From assembly GCA_029261555.1 (NCBI GenBank), contig JAJDBB010000005.1, positions 1 to 64,000 on the forward strand: a DNA stretch of 64,000 nt, written 5' to 3'. Made by a program: the position numbers and the translations under genes. The notes under the pieces were generated by a model. It saw only the letters and a program-made list of their open reading frames with translations. It was not told the DNA's origin and ran no database searches. Positions within the stretch are counted from its first letter, which is position 1. The number at the start of each line of letters is the position of its first letter. This DNA comes from Nitrospinaceae bacterium (lineage in GTDB: Bacteria > Nitrospinota > Nitrospinia > Nitrospinales > JACRGP01). Positions 1-12,325 of the stretch are shown here, one piece after another.

Positions 1-668
1 ACCGTTTCGTCCGCAACGGAGAAAATATAACCAGCATCATGGACATGCTTGGGAGCGAGCCGGAAAACATGCGCGCCTTCACCGACGCCATGCACGACAA
101 GGGACTCAAGGCCACTTGGGCTCTGGCGCGGGAAATCCCCATTGGCGATTGCAGAAAAATGCTGGACCTGGGCGGCGGACCGGGCACCTACTCGCTGGAG
201 TGGTGCAAGCTCCACTCTCATTTAAAAGCGACGATCTTCGATATCCCTCCCGTATTGGAAGTGGCGAAAGAATATATTAAACGTTACGGTTTGGAAGATC
301 GAGTGACAACCAAGCCGGGAGACTTTCATAAAGACGGTTTGGGAACGGAATACGATCTGGTTCTACTCGCCAATATCCTCCACATGTACGGGGGCGATCA
401 AGGCCGTGCTCTTGTTCAAAAGGCCGCAGATTGCCTTGCGCCCGGCGGACGAATTGTCATCCACGGTTTCTGCACGGACGACGGCGACGTTGCCCCTTTA
501 AACGACGTCCTTTTCAGCGTCAACATCGGTTTGCTGACGCCTGGAGGCCGGGCGCATCCGGTGAAAGAAAAAATCGACTGGCTGGAGGCGGCGGGGATTG
601 GGAAAATCAGGCATTTTCGCGTCGACGCGGTTCCCACCGGCGTCGTCACGGGCGTTAAAAAAGGCTAA
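1..668 (+). CDS. SAM-dependent O-methyltransferase, 5' truncated by window edge
   Basis: Class I SAM-dependent methyltransferase C-terminal part. The reading frame is open from base 3 through the first internal ATG at 39, so the gene enters from the left and its true start is outside the window. The SAM-binding glycine loop LDLGGGPGTY lies about 42 residues after that ATG, followed by an acidic strand end (IFDIP) and a PGG turn typical of the fold. The layout (helical lead-in, then Rossmann domain, with no C-terminal extension) resembles the acetylserotonin/hydroxyneurobilin O-methyltransferase group (Methyltransf_2), whose missing N-terminus would be a dimerisation winged helix. The substrate cannot be read from this fragment. 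It ends 18 bases before the converging permease gene, with no clear terminator between. Confidence 0.8.
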   Translation, partial: RFVRNGENITSIMDMLGSEPENMRAFTDAMHDKGLKATWALAREIPIGDCRKMLDLGGGPGTYSLEWCKLHSHLKATIFDIPPVLEVAKEYIKRYGLEDRVTTKPGDFHKDGLGTEYDLVLLANILHMYGGDQGRALVQKAADCLAPGGRIVIHGFCTDDGDVAPLNDVLFSVNIGLLTPGGRAHPVKEKIDWLEAAGIGKIRHFRVDAVPTGVVTGVKKG

Positions 669-686
669 AGAAGAAGGGATAGGATT

Positions 687-1592
687 TCAGGCTCTTCGCA
701 CCACCAGCACGACTCCAGCCACGGCAATCAAAGCTCCAACCACCCCCATCGTCCCAAGATGCTCCGGCGGAATCCATGAAACCTCCAGGGTATTCATCAA
801 TTTCACAACCGCCATGGTGATCAACGGGTTGACCGCAGTGACCACGCTGATGTGCGCCAGAGGAATGCAACGCACCGCCTCCGCCAATGCGCCGTAGGCG
901 AACAGGGTGTTCAATCCCAACAGCGCCATCAAGGCCCAATACCCAAAACTCAGGTTTTCAAAATCAGCCCAGCTAACCGTCGGCATGAGCGCCAAAGCAG
1001 CGACGCCATAGACGAGCAGATTCAGGGATTGCGCGCCGTATTTTTCGCTCAGGTTTTTCTGGCATATCATGAAAACCACCCACGCGACGGCGCCAAAAAT
1101 CACCCAGGCGTTGGCGACGTGAAATTGAAGTGTGTCGGTTACGAAGGCCAGTTTATCTTTAAAGAAAAGAAAAAAACCAAATCCCGCGACAAGAAATCCC
1201 AAGGCCTGGACGCGCGAAATCCGTTCCTTGAAAATTAACATTCCCGCAATCACCAACAAAGCCGGGGCGAGTTGAATCAGGATGGCGACGTGAGTCGGCC
1301 CGGTCAATTCAATCCCCTGAACCACGCCGAAATAATTTCCCGCCAGGCAGACCCCGGCGACGAGTCCAAGAACGGGAGGCCGCTTGAGCAAGGCGGCGGG
1401 CGAGCGCTTGCCAAAGTGCAACAGGGGATACAAAATCGCGAACGCGCATAAGAAACGGAACCAGACGATAGACCCGGCGGACAGGCGGTTCAATGCGACT
1501 TTTTGTAAGATGGGAAGAATTCCCCACAGGAGTGTCGTGAGGAGTATCATCCCCAGACCGCGCAGGTATCGGCCCCGCGCCGCGGCGTCCAT
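687..1592 (-). CDS. DMT-superfamily (EamA) permease
   Basis: Inner-membrane transporter of the drug/metabolite family, 301 residues, with about ten hydrophobic helices arranged as two EamA halves (roughly residues 12-145 and 158-298). This is the usual size for the family. The substrate is unknown; relatives export amino acids, metabolites or drugs. It begins 13 bases after hisH on the same strand and could be the last gene of the ispA-dxs-hisB-hisH run, but nothing links it to histidine or isoprenoid chemistry. The protein ends in a basic tail (VVRRA), consistent with a cytoplasmic C-terminus. Confidence 0.88.
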   Translation of the reverse strand: MDAAARGRYLRGLGMILLTTLLWGILPILQKVALNRLSAGSIVWFRFLCAFAILYPLLHFGKRSPAALLKRPPVLGLVAGVCLAGNYFGVVQGIELTGPTHVAILIQLAPALLVIAGMLIFKERISRVQALGFLVAGFGFFLFFKDKLAFVTDTLQFHVANAWVIFGAVAWVVFMICQKNLSEKYGAQSLNLLVYGVAALALMPTVSWADFENLSFGYWALMALLGLNTLFAYGALAEAVRCIPLAHISVVTAVNPLITMAVVKLMNTLEVSWIPPEHLGTMGVVGALIAVAGVVLVVRRA

Positions 1593-1605
1593 TGTGACGG
1601 GTATG

Positions 1606-2232
1606 TTAATTCAGGCGAGAAAAGGCCCGGAGCATTTGCAAACCGAGCTTCTGGCTTTTCTCCGGATGAAACTGAAAGGCATGGACGTTGTCGTACTGGA
1701 TTCCGGAAACAAATTCTTTTCCGTAAGAGGTTGTGGTAGCCGCAATTTTTGGATCGTCGGGCTGAACGTAGTAGGAATGAACAAAGTAAAAATACGCTTC
1801 GTCCGGAACGCCTTCAAACAGGGGAGACGGTTTTTGAATTTTGACCTGGTTCCATCCCATATGCGGAACTTTTAAATCCGGCTCTCCTGCCGCTGGGTTT
1901 TCCGGCGAAAACCGCAAGACCTTTCCGGGAACGAGATCCAACCCTTCGACGTCGCCAAACTCCTCGCTCTGGGCGAACAAGACTTGCAGGCCCAGGCAAA
2001 TTCCCAAAAAGGGCTTTCCGCCGGCGACGCTTTTTTTCACGCTATCGATCAGACCCAGTTGATCGAGGTTTTTCATGCAATCGCGAAAGGCGCCGACTCC
2101 GGGCAAGACCACAGCTTGAGCGTTGAGAATGTCGGAGGATTTGCTGGTCACTCGCGCGTCTGCGCCGACGGCTTCAAAGGCTTTTAAAACCGACCGAAGG
2201 TTGCCCATGCCATAATCGACAATGGCGATCAT
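1606..2232 (-). CDS. hisH: Imidazole glycerol phosphate synthase, glutaminase subunit HisH
   Basis: Class I glutamine amidotransferase subunit that supplies ammonia to HisF in histidine synthesis. The catalytic triad is visible: Cys79 in LGICLG, and His189 and Glu191 in FHPEKS. The N-terminal DYGMGNLRSV signature is specific for HisH among GATases. At 208 residues it has the family length. Its ATG directly follows the hisB stop (TGA then ATG), so the two are very likely translationally coupled. HisF, the synthase partner, is not in the window, so the pathway is split over the chromosome. Confidence 0.96.
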   Translation of the reverse strand: MIAIVDYGMGNLRSVLKAFEAVGADARVTSKSSDILNAQAVVLPGVGAFRDCMKNLDQLGLIDSVKKSVAGGKPFLGICLGLQVLFAQSEEFGDVEGLDLVPGKVLRFSPENPAAGEPDLKVPHMGWNQVKIQKPSPLFEGVPDEAYFYFVHSYYVQPDDPKIAATTTSYGKEFVSGIQYDNVHAFQFHPEKSQKLGLQMLRAFSRLN

Positions 2233-2820
2233 TCACAGGGTCCCCTTGGTGGATGGAATTTCGCTGGACCGCGCGTCCAACGAGCAGGCCAGGTCCATCG
2301 CCCGGGCAAAGGATTTAAAAGTCGCCTCGACGACATGGTGCAGGTTGGTCCAGTAGGGAGAGTTTAAATGAAGCGTCGCGCCGCAATTAGCGGAAAAGGC
2401 CTGGAAAAATTCCGGAACCAGTTCGACGTCGAATTCCCCGATCTTGGATTTTGGCAAATCAACCTGGCTGACAAAAAATCCGCGTCCGCTGAGGTCGACC
2501 ACGCAGTGAACCAACGCTTCATTTAAAGGGACTGAGGCCTCGGCAAAACGCCGAATTCCTTTTTTATCGCCCAGGGCTTCCTTGAAAGCCTGTCCAATAG
2601 CGATGCCCACGTCTTCCACCGTGTGGTGAAAGTCGATATGGGTGTCGCCTTCGGCCTTCACCTTGAGATCGAAATACCCGTGCCGTGAAATCTGCGAAAG
2701 CATGTGGTCGAAAAAAGGAATAGTGGTCTGGAGTTCCTGGCAACCGGAGCCGTCCAGATTGATTTCAACCTCGATATTGGTTTCACTCGTTTGACGCTTA
2801 ATTTGGGCTGTTCTGGCCAT
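2233..2820 (-). CDS. hisB: Imidazoleglycerol-phosphate dehydratase
   Basis: Monofunctional IGP dehydratase of 195 residues, without the phosphatase half found in enteric HisB. It dehydrates imidazoleglycerol phosphate to imidazoleacetol phosphate. The metal-binding signatures are present: DHM near residue 38, and HHTVED near 65-70. A second set follows in the C-terminal half around the NLHHVVEATFK segment, giving the two Mn sites typical of the enzyme. The gene lies 59 bases after dxs on the same strand and abuts hisH. Confidence 0.97.
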   Translation of the reverse strand: MARTAQIKRQTSETNIEVEINLDGSGCQELQTTIPFFDHMLSQISRHGYFDLKVKAEGDTHIDFHHTVEDVGIAIGQAFKEALGDKKGIRRFAEASVPLNEALVHCVVDLSGRGFFVSQVDLPKSKIGEFDVELVPEFFQAFSANCGATLHLNSPYWTNLHHVVEATFKSFARAMDLACSLDARSSEIPSTKGTL

Positions 2821-2879
2821 TCGACTTTTACTTTAATATTTTTGGATTATTTAGAGAGCGACGAGGCCTGCACGATTCA

Positions 2880-4799
2880 TCAACCGACCAGTTTGACCGC
2901 GCTGGACCCGGAATAGGAACCGTCCGCCACAGACTGGTAAAAAGTTTTTACGGTATCGTAGACGCCGTCGACGTCGAGCTTTAAATCCCTGCGAATCAGT
3001 TTTGGCGAACCGTGGTGTACTGGAAAATCTCCGACGCCAATACGCTCCACCGGGCAATTCAAAACTTTATTTTCCTGAAGGGTCTCCAGAACTGCGGAAC
3101 CCCAACCGCCATCAAGGGCATGCTCCTCGACCGTGACCAGGCATTTGCATTGATTGGCCATCTTGACGATTAATTCTGAATCCACGGGCTTGGCGAACCG
3201 ACCGTTCACGACGGCGACGCTCACGCCTTCCTGCTCGAGTTTCTCTGCGACCTCCACCGAGGGAGCAACCATGTGCCCGTAAGCCAGGATGGCGACGTCC
3301 GTTCCTTCGCGCACCGTCTCTCCCTTACCGATCTCCAGGATTTGCATTTCTTCCATCGGAACACCCAGGCCGGCCCCTCTTGGATAACGAAGCGCGGCGG
3401 GACCGGGATGATAAATCGCCGTCTTGAGCATGTGGCGCAATTCATTTTCATCCTTGCAGGCCATCACCACCATATTGGGCAAGGTCCGAAGGTAAGCGAT
3501 ATCGTACATCCCCTGATGCGTGGCGCCGTCTTCTCCGACAATCCCCGCCCGGTCCATACAAAAAGTGACGTCCAGGTTCATCAGGCAAACTTCATGGACC
3601 ACCTGATCGTAAGCGCGTTGCAAAAAGGTGGAATAGATCGCGGCCACCGGTCGCATGCCTTCGATGCTCAACGCGCCGGCAAAAGCCACGCCGTGCTGTT
3701 CGGCCATGCCCACGTCGAAGGTGCGTTCCGGAAACTCTTTTCCGAACTTGGTGATTCCCGTGCCGTCCGGCATGGCGGCGGTGAGGCCGACGATTTTTTC
3801 GTCCTCCTTGGCCAGGTCGATCAGCGCCTGCGCAAAAACCGAAGTGTAATTCGCGTTGCCGGACTTCTTATGAAACTCTCCTTTTTGAATATCAAAAGGC
3901 GAAGCACCGTGCCAGACGTCGGCGCTTTCTTCCGCAACCTGATACCCCTTGCCCTTTTGGGTGACGACGTGGAGAAGCGTGGGTCCCTTCAGGTCTTTAA
4001 TGGTTTCGAGAGTTTCGATCATTTCCCTGGAGTTGTGACCATCGACCGGTCCTATATAGCGGAATCCCAGATCCTCGAACAGTCTGCCGGGAATAAACAT
4101 TCCGGTAACCGCCTCGTCGAGTTTATGCGCGTAATGCGAGATGTCTTTTCCAATGCCGGGAATCGACAACAACATTTGGTCGATTTCCTTTTTGAACTTG
4201 GTCATTACCTGGCCGGTCATGATCTGGCTCAGGTGCGTGGAAAGGCCGCCCACGTTGGCGGCAATGGCCATTTCGTTGTCGTTGAGTATGACAATCATGT
4301 CTGTCTTGAGGTGGCCAACATGGTTCAATCCTTCAAAGGCCATGCCGGCGGTCAACGAGCCGTCGCCGATGATGGCGACAACGGAGTTGTCCTCTTTTTT
4401 AAGATCGCGCCCAATGGCAAAACCGACGGCTCCGGAAATAGACGTTCCGCCATGCCCGCAATTCCAATGGTCGTGTTCGCTTTCCTCTCTGCGTGTGAAC
4501 CCGCAAAGGCCTTCGTATTGGCGCACCGTTTCGAAGCGGTCGTTCCTTCCGGTCAAAATTTTATGAACGTAACTTTGGTGGCCGACATCCCAGACAAACT
4601 TGTCTTTCGGAGAGTCAAACACATAATGCAGAGCCATGGTGATTTCCACGATTCCCAGATTGGAACCCAGATGGCCGCCGGTTTTAGAAATGGTTTCCAG
4701 CAAACGGTTGCGAATTTCCTCCGCCAGGTCGGGCAACTGGTCGATATCCAGTTTTTTTAAATCCTGCGGACCGTTAATTTGACTTAAAAAATCGCTCAT
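2880..4799 (-). CDS. dxs: 1-deoxy-D-xylulose-5-phosphate synthase
   Basis: Thiamine-diphosphate enzyme that condenses pyruvate and glyceraldehyde 3-phosphate, the first step of the MEP isoprenoid pathway. It has 639 residues, the family length. The TPP/Mg motif begins at GDGSLTAG (about 145-152) and continues to the NDNEMAI segment about 27 residues on. The transketolase pyrimidine domain (DGTGITKFGKEFP onward) and the C-terminal domain follow. The gene is 12 bases behind ispA, so the first enzyme of the pathway and the prenyl synthase are probably made from one message. Confidence 0.98.
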   Translation of the reverse strand: MSDFLSQINGPQDLKKLDIDQLPDLAEEIRNRLLETISKTGGHLGSNLGIVEITMALHYVFDSPKDKFVWDVGHQSYVHKILTGRNDRFETVRQYEGLCGFTRREESEHDHWNCGHGGTSISGAVGFAIGRDLKKEDNSVVAIIGDGSLTAGMAFEGLNHVGHLKTDMIVILNDNEMAIAANVGGLSTHLSQIMTGQVMTKFKKEIDQMLLSIPGIGKDISHYAHKLDEAVTGMFIPGRLFEDLGFRYIGPVDGHNSREMIETLETIKDLKGPTLLHVVTQKGKGYQVAEESADVWHGASPFDIQKGEFHKKSGNANYTSVFAQALIDLAKEDEKIVGLTAAMPDGTGITKFGKEFPERTFDVGMAEQHGVAFAGALSIEGMRPVAAIYSTFLQRAYDQVVHEVCLMNLDVTFCMDRAGIVGEDGATHQGMYDIAYLRTLPNMVVMACKDENELRHMLKTAIYHPGPAALRYPRGAGLGVPMEEMQILEIGKGETVREGTDVAILAYGHMVAPSVEVAEKLEQEGVSVAVVNGRFAKPVDSELIVKMANQCKCLVTVEEHALDGGWGSAVLETLQENKVLNCPVERIGVGDFPVHHGSPKLIRRDLKLDVDGVYDTVKTFYQSVADGSYSGSSAVKLVG

Positions 4800-4811
4800 G
4801 ACGTAACCCGG

Positions 4812-5702
4812 TCAAAATGTCCGTTGAACAAAGAAACGAGCGATCTCCCGCAAGGGATCTGCGCGCTCGTCGAAATCTCGTAAACTGGCGACGCCTTCCT
4901 CCACCAGCTTCTCGGCTTGTTTTTTAGAGGCGTCCAACCCGTAAAGGGCGGGATAAGTTGCCTTGTTCTTATCAATATCGCTGCCGACGTCCTTACCCAG
5001 CTTTTCCTTATCGCCGACGATGTCCAGAATATCATCCACAATTTGAAAAGCCAGCCCAATGTGCGATCCAAACTCGGACAGGGCGGCCAATTGTTTCTGC
5101 TCCGCTCGGCCCAAAATAGCGCCGCTTCGAATGCAGGCCTTGAAAAAAAACCCCGTTTTATAAATATGAATGTATTCCAGAGTTTCGGGATCAATCTTCT
5201 TGCCTTCGGATTGAATATCGACCACCTGCCCGCCGATCACTCCGCCCGACCCCATGGCGCGGGAGATTTCGTTTGCCGCCCGAAGAATATTGGCGGCGGG
5301 GATGGTCTCCATCAACGCCGACTGGGTCATAACGATAAACGCCTGCGTCAATAGAGCATCGCCGGCCAAAACGGCAATGGCCTCGCCAAACACCTTATGA
5401 TTGGTCGGCTTTCCCCGGCGCAGACTGTCGTCGTCCAAGGCGGGCAAATCGTCGTGGACGAGGGTATAGGTGTGAATAAACTCGACGGCAACCGCAAAGG
5501 GCAAAACGGTTTGGCGATCCGCGCCAACCGCCTCCGCCGCGGCCATGACCAATATGGGCCGCAAACGTTTGCCTCCCGCCATGAGGCTGTAATGCATGGA
5601 TTGATGGATGGTTTCCGGATAGGATTCCTTACTCGGCAAGTAATCGATCAGAACTTCGTCGATTAGCTTCTTTCCATCACCCAGATAATTTTCTATAGAC
5701 AA
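4812..5702 (-). CDS. ispA: Polyprenyl (farnesyl/geranylgeranyl) diphosphate synthase
   Basis: Trans-prenyltransferase of 296 residues that elongates allylic diphosphates with IPP. The first aspartate-rich motif is DDLPALDDD (84-92) and the second is the DDILD segment near residue 223. The CxxC-free chain-length region before the first motif (FIHTYTLVHDD) fits short-chain FPP/GGPP synthases. It precedes dxs by 12 bases. A perfect TATAAT lies upstream on the minus strand (5725-5730), about 22 bases before the ATG, but I cannot find a convincing -35 box. The last residues (RFFVQRTF) are the usual short C-terminal end. Confidence 0.94.
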   Translation of the reverse strand: MSIENYLGDGKKLIDEVLIDYLPSKESYPETIHQSMHYSLMAGGKRLRPILVMAAAEAVGADRQTVLPFAVAVEFIHTYTLVHDDLPALDDDSLRRGKPTNHKVFGEAIAVLAGDALLTQAFIVMTQSALMETIPAANILRAANEISRAMGSGGVIGGQVVDIQSEGKKIDPETLEYIHIYKTGFFFKACIRSGAILGRAEQKQLAALSEFGSHIGLAFQIVDDILDIVGDKEKLGKDVGSDIDKNKATYPALYGLDASKKQAEKLVEEGVASLRDFDERADPLREIARFFVQRTF

Positions 5703-5856
5703 GATTTAGATTTTTTCGCGCTTGATTATAGTGAGAAGATAAATATTTCTGCTTGCTGAATGGAATATTAGCACAATACGCCATTCAGTCAACTGCTAAT
5801 AAAAACCCACCTACAGCTTTATTCTTCAATAGTTTAAGTAAACCCAGAGGACGCCG

Positions 5857-6597
5857 TCAAGCCCGGGCCAGAGTGAAGACGTACACCTTTTCGGCTCCCG
5901 CTTTTTTCAACACACGGGTCGCCTCATTGGACGTTGCTCCCGTGGTAAAAACGTCGTCCACAATCAAAATATTTTCCCCGCGAACCCGCTCCGGGTTCAA
6001 AGCCTGAAAAGCTCCTTTCACATTTTTGATCCGGTCGCTACGCTTCATTCTCGCCTGTGGCGGGGTTTCGCGAACACGGGTCAACGCCCCGGACAACATC
6101 GGCAAACCAAGACAGCGCGCCGTTTCCTCGGCGATGAGATAAGATTGATCAAAACCGCGTTCCTTCAGCTTGTTGAAATGCAACGGAATGGAAGTCACAT
6201 AAAACCCGCTATACAAATCCTCGGTTCCCGAAAAAAAATTTTGCAGGCGGAAGGAAACGTCCCGCATCGCCCCCGGTTTTTTGTCGTATTTCAAATAGTG
6301 GATCAGGTCCTTCAATACTGCGTCGTAGGGACCCAGGGAGCGCGCTCGTTCAAAACGGTAATTCCCGATTCGGCACTTGCCGCATTCGTATTCTTCTACC
6401 GCCGGTTCGTAGGATATTTCCAGAGCTGCTCCACAGCAAAAGCAGTAGGGGTATTTTATTTCTGCAATAGCTTTGCAACAGTCCGTGCAAAGGCTCCGCC
6501 CCCTTGTCCCGCCCGGTCCGTCGCAATGAGGACAGATTTGCGGGTACAGGAAATCCAGGACGCGCTCCAAACCTTCCCTAACATTCCCAAACTCCAT
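5857..6597 (-). CDS. comF: ComF-family phosphoribosyltransferase-like protein
   Basis: ComF/GntX family, associated with DNA uptake in competent bacteria, though many hosts carry it without known competence. The N-terminus has a cluster of paired cysteines (CPHC, CTDC, CFCC, CGKC) forming zinc ribbons, and the C-terminal half has the PRPP-binding loop LIVDDVFTTGAT of type I phosphoribosyltransferases. I start it at the ATG at 6597 (MEFGNVREG...), which has GGAG about nine bases upstream. A start 11 codons further upstream at 6630 is possible. The encoded protein is 246 residues. The 154-base gap to ispA holds a short inverted repeat (GAATGG...CCATTC) and the ispA -10 candidate. Confidence 0.9.
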   Translation of the reverse strand: MEFGNVREGLERVLDFLYPQICPHCDGPGGTRGRSLCTDCCKAIAEIKYPYCFCCGAALEISYEPAVEEYECGKCRIGNYRFERARSLGPYDAVLKDLIHYLKYDKKPGAMRDVSFRLQNFFSGTEDLYSGFYVTSIPLHFNKLKERGFDQSYLIAEETARCLGLPMLSGALTRVRETPPQARMKRSDRIKNVKGAFQALNPERVRGENILIVDDVFTTGATSNEATRVLKKAGAEKVYVFTLARA

Positions 6598-6786
6598 AAA
6601 GTATATCTCCGCATACGCGCCGCCGCTCAATGCCTTCTTAGCGACAACCTGTTAGCGGTTAATTATATCCATTTTATTGCCGTTTAGTCCGGCTTCTTAT
6701 CTCAGGTTTTCCTCCATCCTTTTAAATTGTTTTTGCAAAATAAAATATGCTAGTGTCTCCTTTCAAACTAAAAAAATACTACCGCT

Positions 6787-8004
6787 ATGAAAAAACTCAA
6801 GAGCAACAAAGAAATCGTGCAACTGACTCAAAAGCACACCGCGCATACTTATGGACGCTTTCCCATAGCGCTCGTCCGGGGCAAGGGAACCAGGGTCTGG
6901 GACCGGGACGGCAAGGAATATATCGACTTCGTTAGCGGGCTTGCCGTAAACAATCTCGGCCATTGCCATCCCGCCGTTGTGACGGCCATCCAAAAACAGG
7001 CGGAACAATTGCTTCACGTTTCCAACCTTTACCACATTGAGCCGCAGGCGCGCCTGGCCGAAGAGTTGACCCGCTTGAGTTTTGCCGACAAGGTTTTCTT
7101 TTGCAACAGCGGAACCGAAGCCAACGAGGCCGCCATCAAACTGGCGCGAAAATTTTCATTCGACCAGGGACACAGGAACCGCAACGAGATCGTCACCATG
7201 CACAACTCGTTTCACGGAAGGACGTTCGGAGGCCTTTCCGCCACGGCACAGAAAAAATTTCACGCCGGATTTGCGCCCCTTCTTTCGGGATTTAAATACG
7301 TCCCCTTCAACGACATGCGAGCCCTTAAAAAGGCCGTTTCCAAAAAAACCTGCGCCGTCATGCTGGAACCCGGACAGGGAGAAGGCGGCGTCTACTTTCC
7401 GGATAAAAGTTACCTGAAGGAGTTGCGAAAATTTTGCACAAAAAACAAACTTCTTTTGATCTTCGACGAAGTCCAGACCGGTTTCGGCAGGACCGGTTCG
7501 CTGTTTTCATATCAACGTTATGGAATCAAACCGGACGTAATGACCTTGGCGAAAGCTTTGGGCGGCGGAACGGCAATTGGAGCCATGGCCGCATCCAATC
7601 CTGCGATCCAGTCTTTTGTTCCAGGAACCCACGCCGCCACCTTTGGCGGTAATCCGCTGGCCTGCGCCGCGGCGCTTGCGGCCCTTAAAGTTCTGACCGG
7701 GAAAAACTTTTTAAGCAAGGTTCAAAAAACCGGAGACTACTTTAAAAACCGGCTGGTCAAACTGGCGGAAAAGTTTCCGGAGATTCGCGAGGTTCGCGGC
7801 GAAGGCATGATGCTAGCTCTAGAGCTGGACCGCCCGGCGGCGGACGTCCTCGTACATTGTATGCAAAACGGCTATTTGGTAAACTGCGTCCAAACCAATA
7901 CACTTCGATTCATTCCGCCGTTGACCGTGAGCAAAAAGGAAATCGACGGGTTGATCAAAATCGTGTCTCATAGCCTGGAGCAAATGTCCCGCGCTGAAGT
8001 TTGA
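6787..8004 (+). CDS. argD: Acetylornithine aminotransferase
   Basis: PLP-dependent class III aminotransferase of 405 residues that converts N-acetylglutamate semialdehyde to N-acetylornithine. The PLP lysine is Lys256 in TLAKALGGG, preceded by the cofactor aspartate in LIFDEVQTG. The NSGTEANE phosphate-binding segment and the HGRTFG loop are present. The neighbouring argF makes an arginine role more likely than the related succinylornithine or GABA transaminases. It is divergent from comF with 189 bases between the starts. Confidence 0.95.
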   Translation: MKKLKSNKEIVQLTQKHTAHTYGRFPIALVRGKGTRVWDRDGKEYIDFVSGLAVNNLGHCHPAVVTAIQKQAEQLLHVSNLYHIEPQARLAEELTRLSFADKVFFCNSGTEANEAAIKLARKFSFDQGHRNRNEIVTMHNSFHGRTFGGLSATAQKKFHAGFAPLLSGFKYVPFNDMRALKKAVSKKTCAVMLEPGQGEGGVYFPDKSYLKELRKFCTKNKLLLIFDEVQTGFGRTGSLFSYQRYGIKPDVMTLAKALGGGTAIGAMAASNPAIQSFVPGTHAATFGGNPLACAAALAALKVLTGKNFLSKVQKTGDYFKNRLVKLAEKFPEIREVRGEGMMLALELDRPAADVLVHCMQNGYLVNCVQTNTLRFIPPLTVSKKEIDGLIKIVSHSLEQMSRAEV

Positions 8005-8042
8005 CTCTATCCGCCAATTGAAAATAGCGCATACCCTGTCCT

Positions 8043-8954
8043 ATGAAAAAAGATTTTCTAAGCCTGATCGATTTCACGCAAGAGGAGCTTCTTGCCTTCG
8101 TAACCCGCTCGGCGGAGCTTAAAGCCCTCCGCAAAAAGGGAGAGACTCATCAACCTTTGAGAGGCAAGACCCTGGGAATGATTTTCAACAAACCCTCCAC
8201 GCGAACGCGAATATCGTTCGAGGTGGGCATGTTCGATTTGGGCGGCCACTCCCTGTTCCTCACCTCCGATCAACTTCAACTCAATCGCGGGGAAAGTGTA
8301 AAGGATTCCGCAAAAGTCCTGTCGCGCTACCTGGACGGAATTTTGATCCGCACTTTCGACCACCACGAGGTTCTGGAACTGGCCGAGAATGCCGACGTCC
8401 CGGTCATCAACGGCCTCACGGACCTGAACCACCCCGTGCAGATTCTGGCCGACCTGCTGACCATTCGGGAAAAAATAAATCGCATCGAAGGAGTCAAAGT
8501 TGCCTACATTGGGGACGGTAATAACGTGACCTACTCCTGGATGATGGCCGCTTCGATATTGAACATGGATTTGCGGGTGGCGTCTCCCCCTGGCTACCGC
8601 CTGGACAAGCCGGAAAACCTGGGTTCCCTGGGAACCGTGGAGCTTATGGATGATCCCTATGAGGCGGTAAAAGACGCCGACGTGATATACGCCGACGTTT
8701 GGGTTAGCATGGGACAGGAGAACGAAACGGACGCAAAAAAGTCGGCGTTAAAAAATTATCAAATCAATAAAGACCTGGTCGCCGCGGCGGGTAAAAACGT
8801 TTTGGTCATGCACTGCCTCCCGGCGCACCGCGAGGAGGAAATCACGTCCGAGGTTTTGGACGGACCGCATTCCGTTGTTTTCGATCAGGCGGAAAACCGA
8901 CTGCACACGCAAAAAGCCATTCTAGAAAAACTTCTTTCCAACGGAACCCGGTGA
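8043..8954 (+). CDS. argF: Ornithine carbamoyltransferase
   Basis: Forms citrulline from ornithine and carbamoyl phosphate. At 303 residues it has the anabolic OTCase length. The carbamoyl-phosphate motif is STRTR (52-56). The HPVQ segment lies near residue 137 and the ornithine-binding HCLPAHR begins at His257. It follows argD by 38 bases, so the two form an arginine operon. argG and argH are not in view, although in many bacteria they follow argF. Confidence 0.97.
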   Translation: MKKDFLSLIDFTQEELLAFVTRSAELKALRKKGETHQPLRGKTLGMIFNKPSTRTRISFEVGMFDLGGHSLFLTSDQLQLNRGESVKDSAKVLSRYLDGILIRTFDHHEVLELAENADVPVINGLTDLNHPVQILADLLTIREKINRIEGVKVAYIGDGNNVTYSWMMAASILNMDLRVASPPGYRLDKPENLGSLGTVELMDDPYEAVKDADVIYADVWVSMGQENETDAKKSALKNYQINKDLVAAAGKNVLVMHCLPAHREEEITSEVLDGPHSVVFDQAENRLHTQKAILEKLLSNGTR

Positions 8955-9009
8955 ATGTTTGAAAATTTTTAGCCGGAGTCGCCGCTTGGGAACGGAGCTG
9001 GTCGAATCA

Positions 9010-11896
<2,887 letters not shown>

Positions 11897-11917
11897 TTCC
11901 GGCGAGGACCGCCACCA

Positions 11918-12295
11918 TTACTCTTCAGACAAATCGTCTTCGATCACTCCTCGAATTTTAAATTCATTCAGGACGTAGCCAGAGCGTTCCGGGAAAGAAG
12001 CCTGAAAGGCGATTTTTAACAACCCCACCTTTTTCTTATCCAGCAAATCCAACAGACGGTTGAAAATTTTTTCCGGATAGTAGAGCGTCAGGTTCAATCC
12101 CGCTTTCTGGTACATGTAGCTGTAGCCGGATCGCATGGGATTGTTTCTTATCGGCTGATACTCTACATGGCCGTCGAGCAACCACCCGGCGATATCGCTC
12201 CAAGGCGCTTCTTGATGCTCCAGTTTCCTGCGCACGGAATGCAATAGAGTTTTTCCGTCGGGCAATTCGTAGGTGTAACTTTTTGGTCGATTCAT
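11918..12295 (-). CDS. Hypothetical protein, 125 residues
   Basis: I do not recognise this soluble protein. It has no signal peptide or membrane helix. It is rich in aromatic residues in the middle (EYQPIRNNPMRSGYSYMYQK), with a leucine/lysine helix after that and an acidic tail (EDDLSEE). It starts 30 bases after the methyltransferase gene on the same strand, so the two are probably cotranscribed. It ends 21 bases from tgt, which converges on it. The intact frame, the start next to a close upstream gene and the composition support it as real. Confidence 0.65.
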   Translation of the reverse strand: MNRPKSYTYELPDGKTLLHSVRRKLEHQEAPWSDIAGWLLDGHVEYQPIRNNPMRSGYSYMYQKAGLNLTLYYPEKIFNRLLDLLDKKKVGLLKIAFQASFPERSGYVLNEFKIRGVIEDDLSEE

Positions 12296-12325
12296 AATTT
12301 TTAAATTTGCGCCTCTCGTTCCAGG

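Noticed and set aside
3273-4760. 495-codon plus-strand open frame opposite dxs
   Set aside because: It is the antisense of a strongly conserved dxs. Its translation shows no known motif, and long antisense frames are common in GC-rich genes.
6727-6751. TTGTTT and TATGCT before argD
   Set aside because: Spacing of 13 bases is too short, and the -10 is weak.
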